The position numbers and the translations under genes are program-made. The notes below the pieces were generated by a model. The model was not told the DNA's origin. It saw only the letters and a program-made list of their open reading frames with translations, and made no database searches. Positions 44,293 through 55,292 of a stretch of 64,000 nt of DNA are shown here, in pieces. The DNA comes from Bdellovibrio sp. ZAP7 (GTDB taxonomy: Bacteria > Bdellovibrionota > Bdellovibrionia > Bdellovibrionales > Bdellovibrionaceae). Location of the stretch: the NCBI RefSeq assembly GCF_006874645.1, contig NZ_CP030082.1, positions 4,059,563 to 4,123,562 of the forward strand, written 5' to 3'. The number at the start of each line of letters is the position of its first letter. The stretch's first letter is position 1.

Positions 44293-46706
44293 GCTTCGAT
44301 TTCACTCTCAGAATTAGTTTCAATGCTCTTCCAAAAATCGGTCACGTCAGAAATGATTTTTCCTGAGACCAATTCCTGGGCACCTTGCTCAAACCAGCCT
44401 TGGGGCATGGTTTCGGAGTACGTTGTCTCTAAAAATCTGGAATCCATCAAGACGATAATTCCCTTGTCATTTTCAGAGCGAATCACCCGGCCCGCGGATT
44501 GAATCGTCTTCGCCATGGCGGGATAGACATAGGTGTAATTGAATGCTTGGCCTTTATCATAGGAACGCTCGTAATACTGGCGAATTTGTTCGCGCTCAAA
44601 ATCAAAATTAGGCAGCGCGGGTCCAACCACGAAAGCACCAATTAGCATATCACCCGGAAAATCGACGCCTTCAGAAAAGATTCCACCCTGCACAGCCAAT
44701 AGCAAAGTTGGCTTATCTGCATTCTTCATAAATGACAGGAAGTCGTCGACCCGTGCGGCTTTCATTTCACGATGCTGAACTAATCTTTGATAGGAACTGT
44801 CTCGCAGATGTCCCTCAACATCCTTCATGAACTCGAAGCTGGGGAAGAGTGCAATATAGTTTCCGGGCTTTACCGCCATAATCTTTTCCATAGCCTGGGC
44901 AATCTTTGGCGCGTTCATCGGACGATCTTTAAACTTTGTCGAGATTTGGGGAATTAGCAAAATCTTGCGATGTTCTTTCGGAAATGGAGAAACGAATTCA
45001 AGGCACTTGGTCGTAATCTCGTCAAAACCCAAAAGTTTCATGGAATAGGTAAACGGCTTTAACGTCGCAGAAAATGCGACAACGTTTTTAAATGATTTAT
45101 AAATTTCATTTAAGTGTCTAGAGGCATCACAACAAGTCACCTTCAGGGTCTCGTTGATTTCGCCAAATAGACGATTCTTTTGGTATGTCTGAAAAAATTC
45201 AGGGCCCTGGAGTTCGAGAGCTTGTGCAAAGTCGCTCCACATATTCACCAGACGCAAGACCCCGTCTTGCGTTTGAATCTCGATGTCGGCTTCCAGATAT
45301 TCGCCCAAAAACTCACGCATTCTGGACTCAAGCTCAAAGACCGGATCAAAATCAATAACCACAGTACGAGACTCACCACGATAGGTTTCAATCAGCTCGA
45401 TCGCTTCTTCGCAAAGTATCTGCGCCCGCTTTTGAAGGCGGATATTGATTTTTCCTAGCGACGGAATGATGTTCTGCAGATCCCGCGTTGAAATCGCTGG
45501 TGAAAAATAGTCTTGTGCCCGTGCCGGCAAATTATGAGCTTCATCGATTACCAGATTTGCTTTTTGAGTGGGCTCCATTAAAGGAAGCTCTAAACGTCCT
45601 AATAGACTTCTGGTTGAAAAAACATAGTTATAGTCAGCTATGACCACGTCTGCTCTTTCGATCGCCTCTAAAGACAATTCAAAAGGGCACACTTGGTACT
45701 GCTCACCCAACTCTTGAAGTTTTCCCTGGCTCAAAGAGCGAAGCTTCGTAACTTTGTTAACCAGATCATTCTCTGCCAGTTTTTTGTAATAGTCCTTAGC
45801 AAATTCACAGTACTGCGGATTGCATAAAGGTTCGGCCTTAAAACACATCTTACTTTTCGCCGTGATTGTCAGGGGTCTGATTGATGCGCCCTGATCCTGC
45901 AGTTTTTCAACTGCTTCTTCGGCCACCTGATGCTGGGAGTTCTTTGGTGTCACATAGATCACCTTTTGTCCACGCGCCAAAGAGTCCTTCAGGGAAGGAT
46001 ATAAAACACCAATCGTCTTACCCAAGCCTGTCGGTGCCTGAATGACCATCGATTTTTCCTCGATGAATCCCAACTGTATATTTTCAATTAATTCAGTCTG
46101 CCCAGGACGTGGTGAAGTAAACGGAAACTTCAAATCCTCTGCTGCTGCCACACGCTTTTTGAATAGCTTCTCGCGGATCTTAGTTTCTTCTGTTAGTTCT
46201 GCCAAGCGCAGCGCTAACCAGGCCTCGTATTCTTCAATATCCAATTCAAAATAGATCTCGGACTGTTTAAAGTTTCGCGAAGAAACCAAAAGCATTTTAA
46301 GCTCTGGAACTTCACCCATTTGCTTGTAAAGAATGTATCCGTATGTGCGAAGCTGCCACACATAGGGATGATTATCATCCACTGTAAGTTTGTGTTCCAG
46401 CGACTCAACATCGAAAGCCGATTTGATTTCTTCAACTTGAAAGCTTGCGCCCTCAACCACACCATCTGCACGGCCCGAGACAACAAACAAGTACTGATCA
46501 CGTTCAAATTCGATAGAAAGTCTTTTCTCGGCTTCGTAGCCTGGAATCTCGCGAATTCTTTTTCTTTGAATGTTCTGATGTATCTCTTGGCCCAGGCGAG
46601 GAGTTTGCCCGTAACCGGAGTGAGCCTCAATGCTGCCCACTCTTGGGCATGGCAAAGCGAACTGGCGCAGATCAATTTGAATTTTGCGTAAGTTCTTTTT
46701 TGCCAT
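44289..46706 (-). CDS. DinG/XPD-family helicase with N-terminal Cas4/RecB-like nuclease domain
   Basis: An 805-residue fusion. The first 180 residues carry a PD-(D/E)xK nuclease core of RecB/Cas4 type: Asp81 (GRADGV), Glu93-Ile-Lys95 (VEEIKSA), and the QxxxY motif Gln118-Tyr122. The helicase has Walker A APTGLGKT (224-231), four cysteines at 288, 295, 300 and 340 placed like the XPD/DinG iron-sulphur cluster, and DEAH at 388-391; the last motif region is QSAGRVIRS. It should unwind DNA 5'-3' and may cut. It is coupled to the GIY-YIG gene by a four-base overlap and follows the radical SAM gene by 17 bases. Confidence 0.88.
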   Translation of the reverse strand: MAKKNLRKIQIDLRQFALPCPRVGSIEAHSGYGQTPRLGQEIHQNIQRKRIREIPGYEAEKRLSIEFERDQYLFVVSGRADGVVEGASFQVEEIKSAFDVESLEHKLTVDDNHPYVWQLRTYGYILYKQMGEVPELKMLLVSSRNFKQSEIYFELDIEEYEAWLALRLAELTEETKIREKLFKKRVAAAEDLKFPFTSPRPGQTELIENIQLGFIEEKSMVIQAPTGLGKTIGVLYPSLKDSLARGQKVIYVTPKNSQHQVAEEAVEKLQDQGASIRPLTITAKSKMCFKAEPLCNPQYCEFAKDYYKKLAENDLVNKVTKLRSLSQGKLQELGEQYQVCPFELSLEAIERADVVIADYNYVFSTRSLLGRLELPLMEPTQKANLVIDEAHNLPARAQDYFSPAISTRDLQNIIPSLGKINIRLQKRAQILCEEAIELIETYRGESRTVVIDFDPVFELESRMREFLGEYLEADIEIQTQDGVLRLVNMWSDFAQALELQGPEFFQTYQKNRLFGEINETLKVTCCDASRHLNEIYKSFKNVVAFSATLKPFTYSMKLLGFDEITTKCLEFVSPFPKEHRKILLIPQISTKFKDRPMNAPKIAQAMEKIMAVKPGNYIALFPSFEFMKDVEGHLRDSSYQRLVQHREMKAARVDDFLSFMKNADKPTLLLAVQGGIFSEGVDFPGDMLIGAFVVGPALPNFDFEREQIRQYYERSYDKGQAFNYTYVYPAMAKTIQSAGRVIRSENDKGIIVLMDSRFLETTYSETMPQGWFEQGAQELVSGKIISDVTDFWKSIETNSESEIEA

Positions 46707-46723
46707 GGTCTCTCTTAATTAAA

Positions 46724-47824
46724 CTAATCTAAATTAAAACTAAGTTGCGCTTGTGCCGCAATTTCTTCAGTCGTCGGTGGCCTTTGAAAGCTTGCCGCCG
46801 ACAGATTCCAATTCTTTTTATTCAAACCGTACTTGCGACTGTAAACTTCAAACACTTGCGCCAGCTGCTCTGCTCGCGGCCCAGTACCCGTCATCCGATT
46901 TCCAAATTCCGAGTTGTACATTTTGCCATCGCGAACATTCTTAACCGCTTCAATCACTTTGCTTTTACGCAAAGGTCGATGCACATCCAACCACTCTTCA
47001 AACAGTGGAGCAACCGCAAGAGGCAATCGCAACATCGTATAACCCGCTGAAGTAGCCCCCGCATCCGCTGCCGCTTTCAGTATCGCTGGCATCTCGTGAT
47101 CGGTTAGACCCAAAATCACCGGAGCAACATTCACTCCAACAGGAATTCCCGCTTTTGCCAATTCCTCAATCGCCCGCAAACGCGCTGCAGGTCTTGATGT
47201 GCGGGGTTCCAATGAAGCGATCAAGTCCGCATCTAGTGATGTGATAGAAATAGTAACAACGATCCCCTGGTACTTGGCCATCTCCTGTAGAATATCTATA
47301 TCGCGCGTAACCATATGATTCTTTGTGATGATCGCGCCTGGATTTTTAAATTTATTCAAAACTTCCAAGCATCCACGAGTCAGGTTGTATTCACGCTCAA
47401 GCGGCTGATAACAATCAGTCACGCCACTCATCATGATCACTTGAGGCTCCCATGATTTTTTCATCAGCGCTTCTTCTAAAAGCTCTGGCGCATTTTCTTT
47501 CACCATGATCTTTGATTCAAAATCTAATCCCGCAGACATTCCCAAATACTCATGCGTTGGACGAGCATAGCAATAGATACACCCGTGCTCACAGCCACGA
47601 TAAGGATTTACAGAATAAGTGAATCCGATATCAGGACTGTCGTTTTTAGTTAAAACAGCGCGCGACGAATCCTTCAGAACTTGCGTCTGCAAACGAGGTT
47701 TTTCCTCTTCTAAATAGTTATCAAAATCCTGTGGCTCGGCTTCGAAATGGAGGGAATCAAAACGATTCGGAATATTACTGCTGGCGCCTCTACCCCGGAT
47801 ATCTTTGCGAAATTCTCGGGTCAT
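46724..47824 (-). CDS. Radical SAM protein of the PA0069/SplB-like group
   Basis: A 366-residue radical SAM enzyme with Cys78-x3-Cys82-x2-Cys85 (CEHGCIYCYARP) and N-terminal GRGASSNIPNRFD, typical of the PA0069-type family, whose reaction is unknown. Spore photoproduct lyase SplB is a distant relative, so repair of DNA photolesions is conceivable, and the two downstream genes encode DNA-processing enzymes. ATG 47824 is chosen to start just before the conserved N-terminus; an in-frame GTG at 47842 is the alternative, and neither has a clear ribosome site. It is probably the first gene of a three-gene operon. Confidence 0.85.
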   Translation of the reverse strand: MTREFRKDIRGRGASSNIPNRFDSLHFEAEPQDFDNYLEEEKPRLQTQVLKDSSRAVLTKNDSPDIGFTYSVNPYRGCEHGCIYCYARPTHEYLGMSAGLDFESKIMVKENAPELLEEALMKKSWEPQVIMMSGVTDCYQPLEREYNLTRGCLEVLNKFKNPGAIITKNHMVTRDIDILQEMAKYQGIVVTISITSLDADLIASLEPRTSRPAARLRAIEELAKAGIPVGVNVAPVILGLTDHEMPAILKAAADAGATSAGYTMLRLPLAVAPLFEEWLDVHRPLRKSKVIEAVKNVRDGKMYNSEFGNRMTGTGPRAEQLAQVFEVYSRKYGLNKKNWNLSAASFQRPPTTEEIAAQAQLSFNLD

Positions 47825-47850
47825 GGGCGGAGTATCGCACACATGTTACA

Positions 47851-47885
47851 AAAAACAAAAGGCCCAAGTGTGAACTTGAGCCTTT
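47851..47885 (-). terminator. Intrinsic terminator of the atp operon
   Basis: Read on the minus strand, AAAGGCTCAAGT pairs with ACTTGGGCCTTT (one G-T wobble) around a four-base loop and continues TTTGTTTTT. It lies 24 bases after the atpC stop. Confidence 0.87.
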
Positions 47886-47909
47886 CTTATTTTTATCCTT
47901 CGAGAAGAA

Positions 47910-48326
47910 CTATTTTTTAGCGACGTTTTCAGCCACTTCAATTTTCGCTCTTGCGCGAGTCCACTCTTTTTGGAACTCAGTCCAATCTGCATCTGTGATA
48001 ACTTCGTCAAGGACGTGTTTCTCAGACTTAGCAAGGTACTCTTTAGTTGCAACAAGATCGATTTCTTCTGGCAAGTCAGCGATGTTCGCTAGAACATTCA
48101 CGCCTTCAGGGGATACTTGGCAATAACCCCAGCTAATAACAGCTTGGTTTTGCTTTTCTTGACCCTTAAGTCTCCACTTCATCACACCAACACCTAGTGT
48201 AGTGATTAGAGGCGCGTGACCAGGAAGAATATTAAGTTCCCCTTTAAAACCAGGCACAGTTACTTCTTCAACCTCTTGGTTTACTAGAAGACGACGCTCT
48301 GGAGTCACGATTGTCAGTTTAAACAT
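47910..48326 (-). CDS. atpC: ATP synthase epsilon subunit
   Basis: The F1 central-stalk subunit that inhibits ATP hydrolysis. The 138 residues have the N-terminal beta sandwich (LTIVTPERRLL, GELNILPGHAPLIT, GVMKWR) and a C-terminal helical part. It is the last gene of the operon. A hairpin spanning the atpD stop lies just before it and may set its level. Confidence 0.95.
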   Translation of the reverse strand: MFKLTIVTPERRLLVNQEVEEVTVPGFKGELNILPGHAPLITTLGVGVMKWRLKGQEKQNQAVISWGYCQVSPEGVNVLANIADLPEEIDLVATKEYLAKSEKHVLDEVITDADWTEFQKEWTRARAKIEVAENVAKK

Positions 48327-48370
48327 AAATCACCTTTTCTAAAAGCGACCCTTTCAGGCCGCCTTATGAA

Positions 48371-49797
<1,427 letters not shown>

Positions 49798-49805
49798 TCA
49801 GCTCC

Positions 49806-50693
49806 CTATCCTTTAAGCGCTTCAGCGCCCGATACGATTTCGATCAATTCTGTAGTAATTTTTTCTTGTCTCAATTTGTTGTACGTCAGAGTGAGTTTGT
49901 TAATCATCTCTTTCGCGTTGTTTGTCGCGTTCTCCATCGCGCTCATACGAGCACCATGTTCACCAGCAACAGACTCCGACATACATCTGTAAACCTGAAG
50001 GTCGAAATGCTTTTCAAGCAACTCTTTAATGATTTGCTCTGGAGCTGGTTCGAAGATCATGTCGACAGCAAAGTTTGATGCAGTCTCAGCTTCTGTGTTG
50101 AAAGTCGTCAATCCAAGATCAATTGGAAGAAGAGTTTCAGCCGTAACAACTTGAGAGATTGCAGATTGGAACTCGTTATGGATGATACGAACTTCATCGT
50201 ATGCACCTTCGAGGTAATCATTCATCACGCGATTCGCAACTTTGGAAGCCAACTCATAAGAGATGTCCTTATCAAGCTTCGTGATGTAATCAACCGGCTT
50301 GATGCCTCTTCTGGCGAAGTAGTCATGACCACGACGACCGATGAAAAGGAAATCAATCTTCTCAAGATTTGCTTTGTTGTTGTTGTAATACGCCTCGGTG
50401 AATTTGTTGATATTGCTGTTGAAAGCGCCGCAGAGACCGCGATCAGAAGTGATAACAACAAGCAAAACATTCTTTACTTGTTCTTTCTTCTCCATCAACG
50501 GGTGCGTAACTTTATTAGTCACAGCGATATCCGCAATCACCTTACGCAAAGTAAGAGCATAAGGACGCATATTAACGATGTTATTCTGCGCCTTTCTCAA
50601 CTTTGCAGCAGACACGAGCTTCATAGCTTTCGTGATCTGCTGGGTGTTTTTAGTGGACTCAATCTGAGCCCGGATATCCTTCAAGCTTGCCAT
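49806..50693 (-). CDS. atpG: ATP synthase gamma subunit
   Basis: The rotating central stalk of F1. The 295 residues begin with the conserved IRAQIESTKNTQQITKAMKLV coiled-coil helix region and contain SDRGLCGAFNSN; the C-terminal helix ends TTELIEIVSGAEAL. It lies 12 bases after atpA and 11 before atpD. Confidence 0.97.
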   Translation of the reverse strand: MASLKDIRAQIESTKNTQQITKAMKLVSAAKLRKAQNNIVNMRPYALTLRKVIADIAVTNKVTHPLMEKKEQVKNVLLVVITSDRGLCGAFNSNINKFTEAYYNNNKANLEKIDFLFIGRRGHDYFARRGIKPVDYITKLDKDISYELASKVANRVMNDYLEGAYDEVRIIHNEFQSAISQVVTAETLLPIDLGLTTFNTEAETASNFAVDMIFEPAPEQIIKELLEKHFDLQVYRCMSESVAGEHGARMSAMENATNNAKEMINKLTLTYNKLRQEKITTELIEIVSGAEALKG

Positions 50694-50705
50694 TTAAGCA
50701 CCAAA

Positions 50706-52229
50706 TTACTTGTTAGAAGGTTGGAAGATAGCTTTGAACTCTTCAAGAGCTGCCAACAACGCTTTTTTAGTGTCATCAGCGATTGCTTTCTTCTCAGTGA
50801 TAGTCTTGATGATGTCCGCGTGCTTGTTTTTCAAGAACTCGATCATCTCTTTTTCGTATCTCTTAACGTCTGTCTCTGGATAGATATCCACGAACGCGTT
50901 ACCAGCCGCGAAGATCATGATGATTTGTTCTTCAACTTTTACTGGAGAGTACTGAGGTTGTTTCAAAACTTCGATCAAACGACGACCACGTGCCAACTGT
51001 TGTTGAGACGCTTTATCCAAGTCAGATGCGAACGCTGCGAAAGCTTCCATAGAACGGAACTGAGCAAGCTCAAGTTTCAAAGAACCCGCAACTTGTTTCA
51101 TCGCTTTAATCTGAGCGGCACCACCCACACGAGAAACCGATTTACCTACAGAGATAGCTGGACGCACACCTTTGTAGAATAGATCTGATTCAAGGAAGAT
51201 CTGACCGTCAGTGATAGAGATAACGTTTGTTGGGATATATGCAGAGATATCGCCCGCTTGTGTTTCGATGATTGGCAATGCAGTCAAAGAACCGCCGCCT
51301 TTATCAGCTGACAACTTAGAAGCACGCTCAAGAAGACGGCTATGGCAATAGAACACGTCGCCTGGGTAAGCTTCACGTCCTGGAGGACGACGAAGAAGAA
51401 GAGACAATTGACGGTAAGCTTGAGCTTGTTTCGTCAAGTCATCGTATACGATAAGAGCATGTCTGCCAGTATCACGGAAGTATTCAGCCATTGCTGTACC
51501 AGAGTAAGCAGCAAGGTATTGAAGTGGAGCTGGATCAGATGCATTTGCCGCGATAACAGTCGTGTACTCAAGAGCACCAGCTGCACGAAGTTTTTCAACA
51601 ACTAGAGCAACTGTAGATTGTTTTTGACCGATAGCTACGTAAAAGCACTGAACGTTTTGACCTTTTTGGTTGATAATAGTGTCAACCGCGATAGTCGTTT
51701 TACCAGTTTGACGGTCACCAATGATCAATTCACGCTGACCACGACCGATTGGTACAAGGGCATCGATAGCTTTGATACCTGTTTGAAGAGGCTCTTCAAC
51801 TGGGTGACGGTAAACGATACCAGGGGCTTTAGTTTCAACGATACGTGAGTGAGGCGTGTTGATAGGACCACGACCGTCGATCGCATTACCTAGGGCGTCC
51901 ACAACGCGACCTAGAAGTGCTTCACCAACTGGAACGGAAACGATTTTTTTAGTTCTTTTAACAGTGTCGCCTTCTTTGATTTGGCGGTCTTCACCGAACA
52001 AAACGGTACCTACGTGACCTTCTTCAAGGTTCAATACCATTCCGTAAACTTCACCTGGGAACTCAACTAGCTCACCAGCCATTGCGTTTTCAAGACCGTA
52101 GATACGAGCAACGCCGTCCCCTACTGAAAGAACGCTACCTGTTTCACTTACTTCAATCTTTTTGTTGTATTGATTGATTTGCTCTTTGAGAACGCGACTG
52201 ATCTCGTCGGCACGGATTTGTGTTTCCAT
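50706..52229 (-). CDS. atpA: ATP synthase alpha subunit
   Basis: The non-catalytic nucleotide-binding F1 subunit of 507 residues, with P-loop GDRQTGKT (about residues 170-177), the arginine-finger region [14 protein letters not shown], and a N-terminal helix that binds delta. It starts two bases after the atpH stop. Confidence 0.98.
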   Translation of the reverse strand: METQIRADEISRVLKEQINQYNKKIEVSETGSVLSVGDGVARIYGLENAMAGELVEFPGEVYGMVLNLEEGHVGTVLFGEDRQIKEGDTVKRTKKIVSVPVGEALLGRVVDALGNAIDGRGPINTPHSRIVETKAPGIVYRHPVEEPLQTGIKAIDALVPIGRGQRELIIGDRQTGKTTIAVDTIINQKGQNVQCFYVAIGQKQSTVALVVEKLRAAGALEYTTVIAANASDPAPLQYLAAYSGTAMAEYFRDTGRHALIVYDDLTKQAQAYRQLSLLLRRPPGREAYPGDVFYCHSRLLERASKLSADKGGGSLTALPIIETQAGDISAYIPTNVISITDGQIFLESDLFYKGVRPAISVGKSVSRVGGAAQIKAMKQVAGSLKLELAQFRSMEAFAAFASDLDKASQQQLARGRRLIEVLKQPQYSPVKVEEQIIMIFAAGNAFVDIYPETDVKRYEKEMIEFLKNKHADIIKTITEKKAIADDTKKALLAALEEFKAIFQPSNK

Positions 52230-52231
52230 TT

Positions 52232-52780
52232 TTAGTTGGCTCTCCTGTTTAATTCTTCATTAATTTTTTTAAGATGTGTTTCGATGCTGTCGTCAAAAGT
52301 CCATCCACCAACTTGGGCTACAGCGCCACCCAAAAGTTTAGGATCTTGTTGGTAAGTAAGAACGATTTTTTTACCAAGCGTTTTGCTTACTTTAGACTCA
52401 AGTTCTTTTTGTGCGTCAGCAGACAATGGTTGTGCCGAACGAACAGTTCCGCGAGTAACACCCTCTTCGATATCAAGGTATTCGCGGTATGCAATAGCAA
52501 CTTCAGAAACAAGTTGGATACGGCCTTTTTCAGCCATCAATACCAATGTGTTCACTACTTCTTCGGAAGTGCCTTTACCCTCAAGAGCGCCTTTAACAGC
52601 TGCTACTTTTTGAGTTGCAGATACTACGGGATTTTTAAAAAACGCAGAAACTGCTGCATCCTTTTCAAATGCATCAGCAGCCGCTTGCAATTCAGCGTAT
52701 ACTTTCGTGTGAACGCCTTTTTGCTTAGCTACAGCAAGAAGAGCTTTCGCATATCTTCTGGATACTTCGTTTACTTTCAT
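52232..52780 (-). CDS. atpH: ATP synthase delta subunit
   Basis: Connects F1 to the peripheral stalk. The 182 residues show the N-terminal [12 protein letters not shown] motif and the C-terminal block [17 protein letters not shown]. It overlaps the atpF stop by four bases (ATGA). Confidence 0.95.
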   Translation of the reverse strand: MKVNEVSRRYAKALLAVAKQKGVHTKVYAELQAAADAFEKDAAVSAFFKNPVVSATQKVAAVKGALEGKGTSEEVVNTLVLMAEKGRIQLVSEVAIAYREYLDIEEGVTRGTVRSAQPLSADAQKELESKVSKTLGKKIVLTYQQDPKLLGGAVAQVGGWTFDDSIETHLKKINEELNRRAN

Positions 52781-53346
52781 CGACTAACCTCGATGTGATT
52801 GATGAATTCGTTTTGTAGTTTCTGTTGATCAGAAGCACCGATGTCTTTTGTCAAAACCATGCGTGCCGCCTCAACTGAATCTGCCAACAATTGTTGACGC
52901 AATTCTTTTTGAGCGCGTTGAGTTTCAAGCTTAGCCGTCAACTCTGCTTCGTCTTTGATGCGTTTAGAAACTTGAGCCGCCTCGTCGATGATTTGATTTT
53001 TCAAATCATTCGCATGAGCCTGTGCTTTCGCCAATTGCTCTTGGTGAGTGCTTTGAAGGTTTGCAAGTTTGTTTTTGATGTCTACAAATTCACGCTCCGC
53101 TTGTTCGCGAGCGAATGCAGATTTTTGAGCTGCCTCAAGATAAGCTGCTTTTCTGCCACCAAAGAAAGATACGATCGAATCTTTTGTGAAATAGATCAAA
53201 CCACCAATTAGGATGGCGATGTTGATCGCTTGAAAGATTACTGACTTAGGAATTTCAACAGCGTGATGACCACCACCGTGTTCAGCCGCAGAGGCGAAAA
53301 CGATCGCAGGCGCCAGGATGATAAGAAGGTTTACAAGAACTTTCAT
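52777..53346 (-). CDS. atpF: ATP synthase b subunit with signal-like N-terminus
   Basis: A peripheral-stalk subunit of 189 residues: an N-terminal hydrophobic stretch (MKVLVNLLIILAPAIVFASAA) resembling a signal peptide, a short His-rich segment (EHGGGHHAVE), a second membrane helix (AINIAILIGGLIYFT), then a long Ala/Gln/Glu-rich coiled coil. The extra N-terminal segment, also seen in some Deltaproteobacteria, distinguishes it from E. coli b. It follows the b' gene after 11 bases. Confidence 0.92.
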   Translation of the reverse strand: MKVLVNLLIILAPAIVFASAAEHGGGHHAVEIPKSVIFQAINIAILIGGLIYFTKDSIVSFFGGRKAAYLEAAQKSAFAREQAEREFVDIKNKLANLQSTHQEQLAKAQAHANDLKNQIIDEAAQVSKRIKDEAELTAKLETQRAQKELRQQLLADSVEAARMVLTKDIGASDQQKLQNEFINHIEVSR

Positions 53347-53357
53347 TTTCTTCTCTC

Positions 53358-53792
53358 TTATTTGCCCAACAATTTGGATGTGATTGCAAGAGCAACAGTT
53401 TGTGTTTGAGCTTTCAATTCTTTTGAAGCTGACTCTACTGCTGCAGTGATTTTTGATCTGTTTGTAGTGATGTGTTGATCGGCCTCTGCACGAGACTTAG
53501 CAACTACAGATTCATACTGTTTGTTAGCTTCCGATTTAGAAGCATCCACAATATTTTTGATTTCAAGGTTTAGAGCACGCATTTTTGTTTCGTACTCGGA
53601 GTGAAGCTCAACTGATTTCGCTTGGTATTCCAAAGCCAAATCTTCGCCACCCTTAGTTTTGTTTTGTCTTTCTTCAAGTGCATGAGCATATGGAGTGAAA
53701 ACAAATTTTGTTAAGAATAACAAAGCAATCGCAAAGAACACGAACTGGATGCCGGCTGTAGCGTTGATGCCTAATTGTCCAAAAATATCCAT
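53358..53792 (-). CDS. ATP synthase b' subunit (second peripheral-stalk subunit)
   Basis: A 144-residue b/b'-type stalk protein with one N-terminal membrane helix (GIQFVFFAIALLFLTKFVF) and a coiled coil rich in Lys, Glu and Ala. It differs from the neighbouring b subunit in lacking the signal-like segment, so the pair probably forms a b/b' heterodimer. ATG 53792 is chosen since in-frame codons further upstream encode an unconserved basic leader. It is the first gene of the operon; no a or c subunit gene precedes it. Confidence 0.9.
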   Translation of the reverse strand: MDIFGQLGINATAGIQFVFFAIALLFLTKFVFTPYAHALEERQNKTKGGEDLALEYQAKSVELHSEYETKMRALNLEIKNIVDASKSEANKQYESVVAKSRAEADQHITTNRSKITAAVESASKELKAQTQTVALAITSKLLGK

Positions 53793-53824
53793 TTTATTGA
53801 AATCCCTGTTTTTTTTGAACCTCG

Positions 53825-53860
53825 GAAGTAGCATTTCAAGCCAGAAAAGGTCAAGGTCAA
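53825..53860 (-). promoter_or_regulatory. Candidate promoter of the atp operon
   Basis: On the minus strand, tandem TTGACC hexamers (plus 53849-53860) precede TACTTC (plus 53825-53830) with an 18-base spacer from the second. The -35 is good and the -10 poor, so this is a weak proposal. Confidence 0.3.
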
Positions 53861-53904
53861 AAACCTATTGAGAATTTAGGCTGCGCTAATGAAAACAGGG
53901 GTGC

Positions 53905-54270
53905 TTAAGACTTGGGCATATAGGACGCACCCTCAAAAACCACGCCCTCATCGATACGCAAACTTGGAGATGTTACGGTACCTTTGAAGATTGCGGGTGG
54001 GTGCATAATAACTCGGCGGCGGGCAAAGAGATTTCCCTCAACCCGGCCACTGATAATAATAGTATCGGCCTCAACTTGGGCCGCCACGGAGGCTCCCTCA
54101 TTAATAACGATGGTATCTTTCGTAAAGATTTCCCCTTTAAAATCACCGCCAATTTGTACGGTGCCTTCAAAGCTGAGCTTTCCTTCGAAATGTGTACCCT
54201 GATCAAGGATCGCCGTCACATGACCTGAAAGTACGTCTTCTTGGAAAGTTTGTGGGATATTTACTGCCAT
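53905..54270 (-). CDS. Bactofilin
   Basis: A polymer-forming cytoskeletal protein of 121 residues. The central part is the bactofilin beta-helix, with repeating short strands separated by turns (FEGKLSFEGTVQIGGDFKGEIF, GRVEGNLFARRRVIM, IFKGTVTSPSLRI). Its N-terminal tail is short and polar. The start overlaps the parB end by 10 bases, so production is coupled to ParB. In Myxococcus xanthus bactofilins scaffold the ParABS machinery, which makes this arrangement meaningful. Confidence 0.93.
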   Translation of the reverse strand: MAVNIPQTFQEDVLSGHVTAILDQGTHFEGKLSFEGTVQIGGDFKGEIFTKDTIVINEGASVAAQVEADTIIISGRVEGNLFARRRVIMHPPAIFKGTVTSPSLRIDEGVVFEGASYMPKS

Positions 54271-55292
54271 CCTTCTTTCAGCCTATCTACTAAGTTGGTT
54301 AGTTCATCGTCGGAATAGAAGTGAATGCTGATTTTACCTTTAGCTCCGGAATAATCAATGTTCACTTTTGTGCCCATGATTTTCTGAAGTTCATCACTTA
54401 ATCCGTTGATCAATCGTTGAGTCACATTGGAATCGAAAGTTGGAACTTCCAATTCGTCTGCTGTTCCCTTAACGATAGCTTGAACCATTTTTTCCAATTT
54501 ACGAACTGCGATCTTGTCGTTCACGACCTTTTTCGCCATTTCGATTTGTTTTTTAGGTTCTGGTAAAGAAAGAAGGACTTTTGCATGACCAACAGAAAGG
54601 TCATTGGCAGAAATCATATCTTTTACTTCGTTTGGCAATGCCAACAAACGAACCGCATTCGCAACAGTCGCGCGATCACGGCCCACTTTTTCAGCCACTT
54701 GTTGTTGAGACAATTTGAACTCTGTGATTAGGCGAGAATATCCTTCTGCCTCTTCAATTGGGTTCAAATCTTCACGTTGAATGTTCTCAACGATTGCTAA
54801 CTCAAGTGCCTGTTTGTCGTCGTAAGACTTTAGAATAACTGGGACTTCATGTAACCCAGCAAGTTGAGAAGCTCTCCAACGACGCTCACCCGCCACGATT
54901 TCAAGTTTCCCAGAAGTCGTTCTGCGGGCCACGATCGGCTGAAGAATTCCGTTCTCTTTAATGGACTGAGCAAGCTCTTGCAGCGGCTCTTTTTCAAAAG
55001 TTGTACGAGGTTGATATTTACCTGGAGACAACTTGTCGATTGCGACTTTCCAAATTTTGCTTTCTGGATCCACGGGAGGGGCAACAGTTGCAGCAACATT
55101 TACAGAAGGCGCACCGGCAGCAGTCGCCGCAGGTGATACAGTTGTTGAATTCGCCGGCGCAGCTTTTACGGGAGGGGCTGATGCCGCAGGCGCATTCATT
55201 AAATCATTATTAGCAGGTCCACCCAAAAGAGAACCCAGGCCGCGACCCAAGCCTCTCTTTTTGTTTGAGGATTCTACAGCAGTATCAGACAT
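54261..55292 (-). CDS. parB: Chromosome partitioning protein ParB
   Basis: Binds parS and spreads as a CTP-dependent clamp. The 343 residues start with a basic motif typical of ParA stimulation (NKKRGLGRGLGSLLGG), then a long Ala/Pro linker (about residues 28-75), the CTPase domain with GERRWRA, the helix-turn-helix (LSQQQVAEKVGRDRATVANAV), and a C-terminal dimer domain. AAGGGG precedes ATG 55292. It overlaps parA by eight bases. Two parS palindromes lie just beyond parA at 56219 and 56791. Confidence 0.96.
   Translation of the reverse strand: MSDTAVESSNKKRGLGRGLGSLLGGPANNDLMNAPAASAPPVKAAPANSTTVSPAATAAGAPSVNVAATVAPPVDPESKIWKVAIDKLSPGKYQPRTTFEKEPLQELAQSIKENGILQPIVARRTTSGKLEIVAGERRWRASQLAGLHEVPVILKSYDDKQALELAIVENIQREDLNPIEEAEGYSRLITEFKLSQQQVAEKVGRDRATVANAVRLLALPNEVKDMISANDLSVGHAKVLLSLPEPKKQIEMAKKVVNDKIAVRKLEKMVQAIVKGTADELEVPTFDSNVTQRLINGLSDELQKIMGTKVNIDYSGAKGKISIHFYSDDELTNLVDRLKEGWQ

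Noticed and set aside
50151..51182. 343-codon plus-strand open frame opposite atpG/atpA
   Set aside because: It is antisense to two highly conserved ATP synthase genes, has no ribosome site or recognisable domain, and its composition is that of a reverse-complement shadow.
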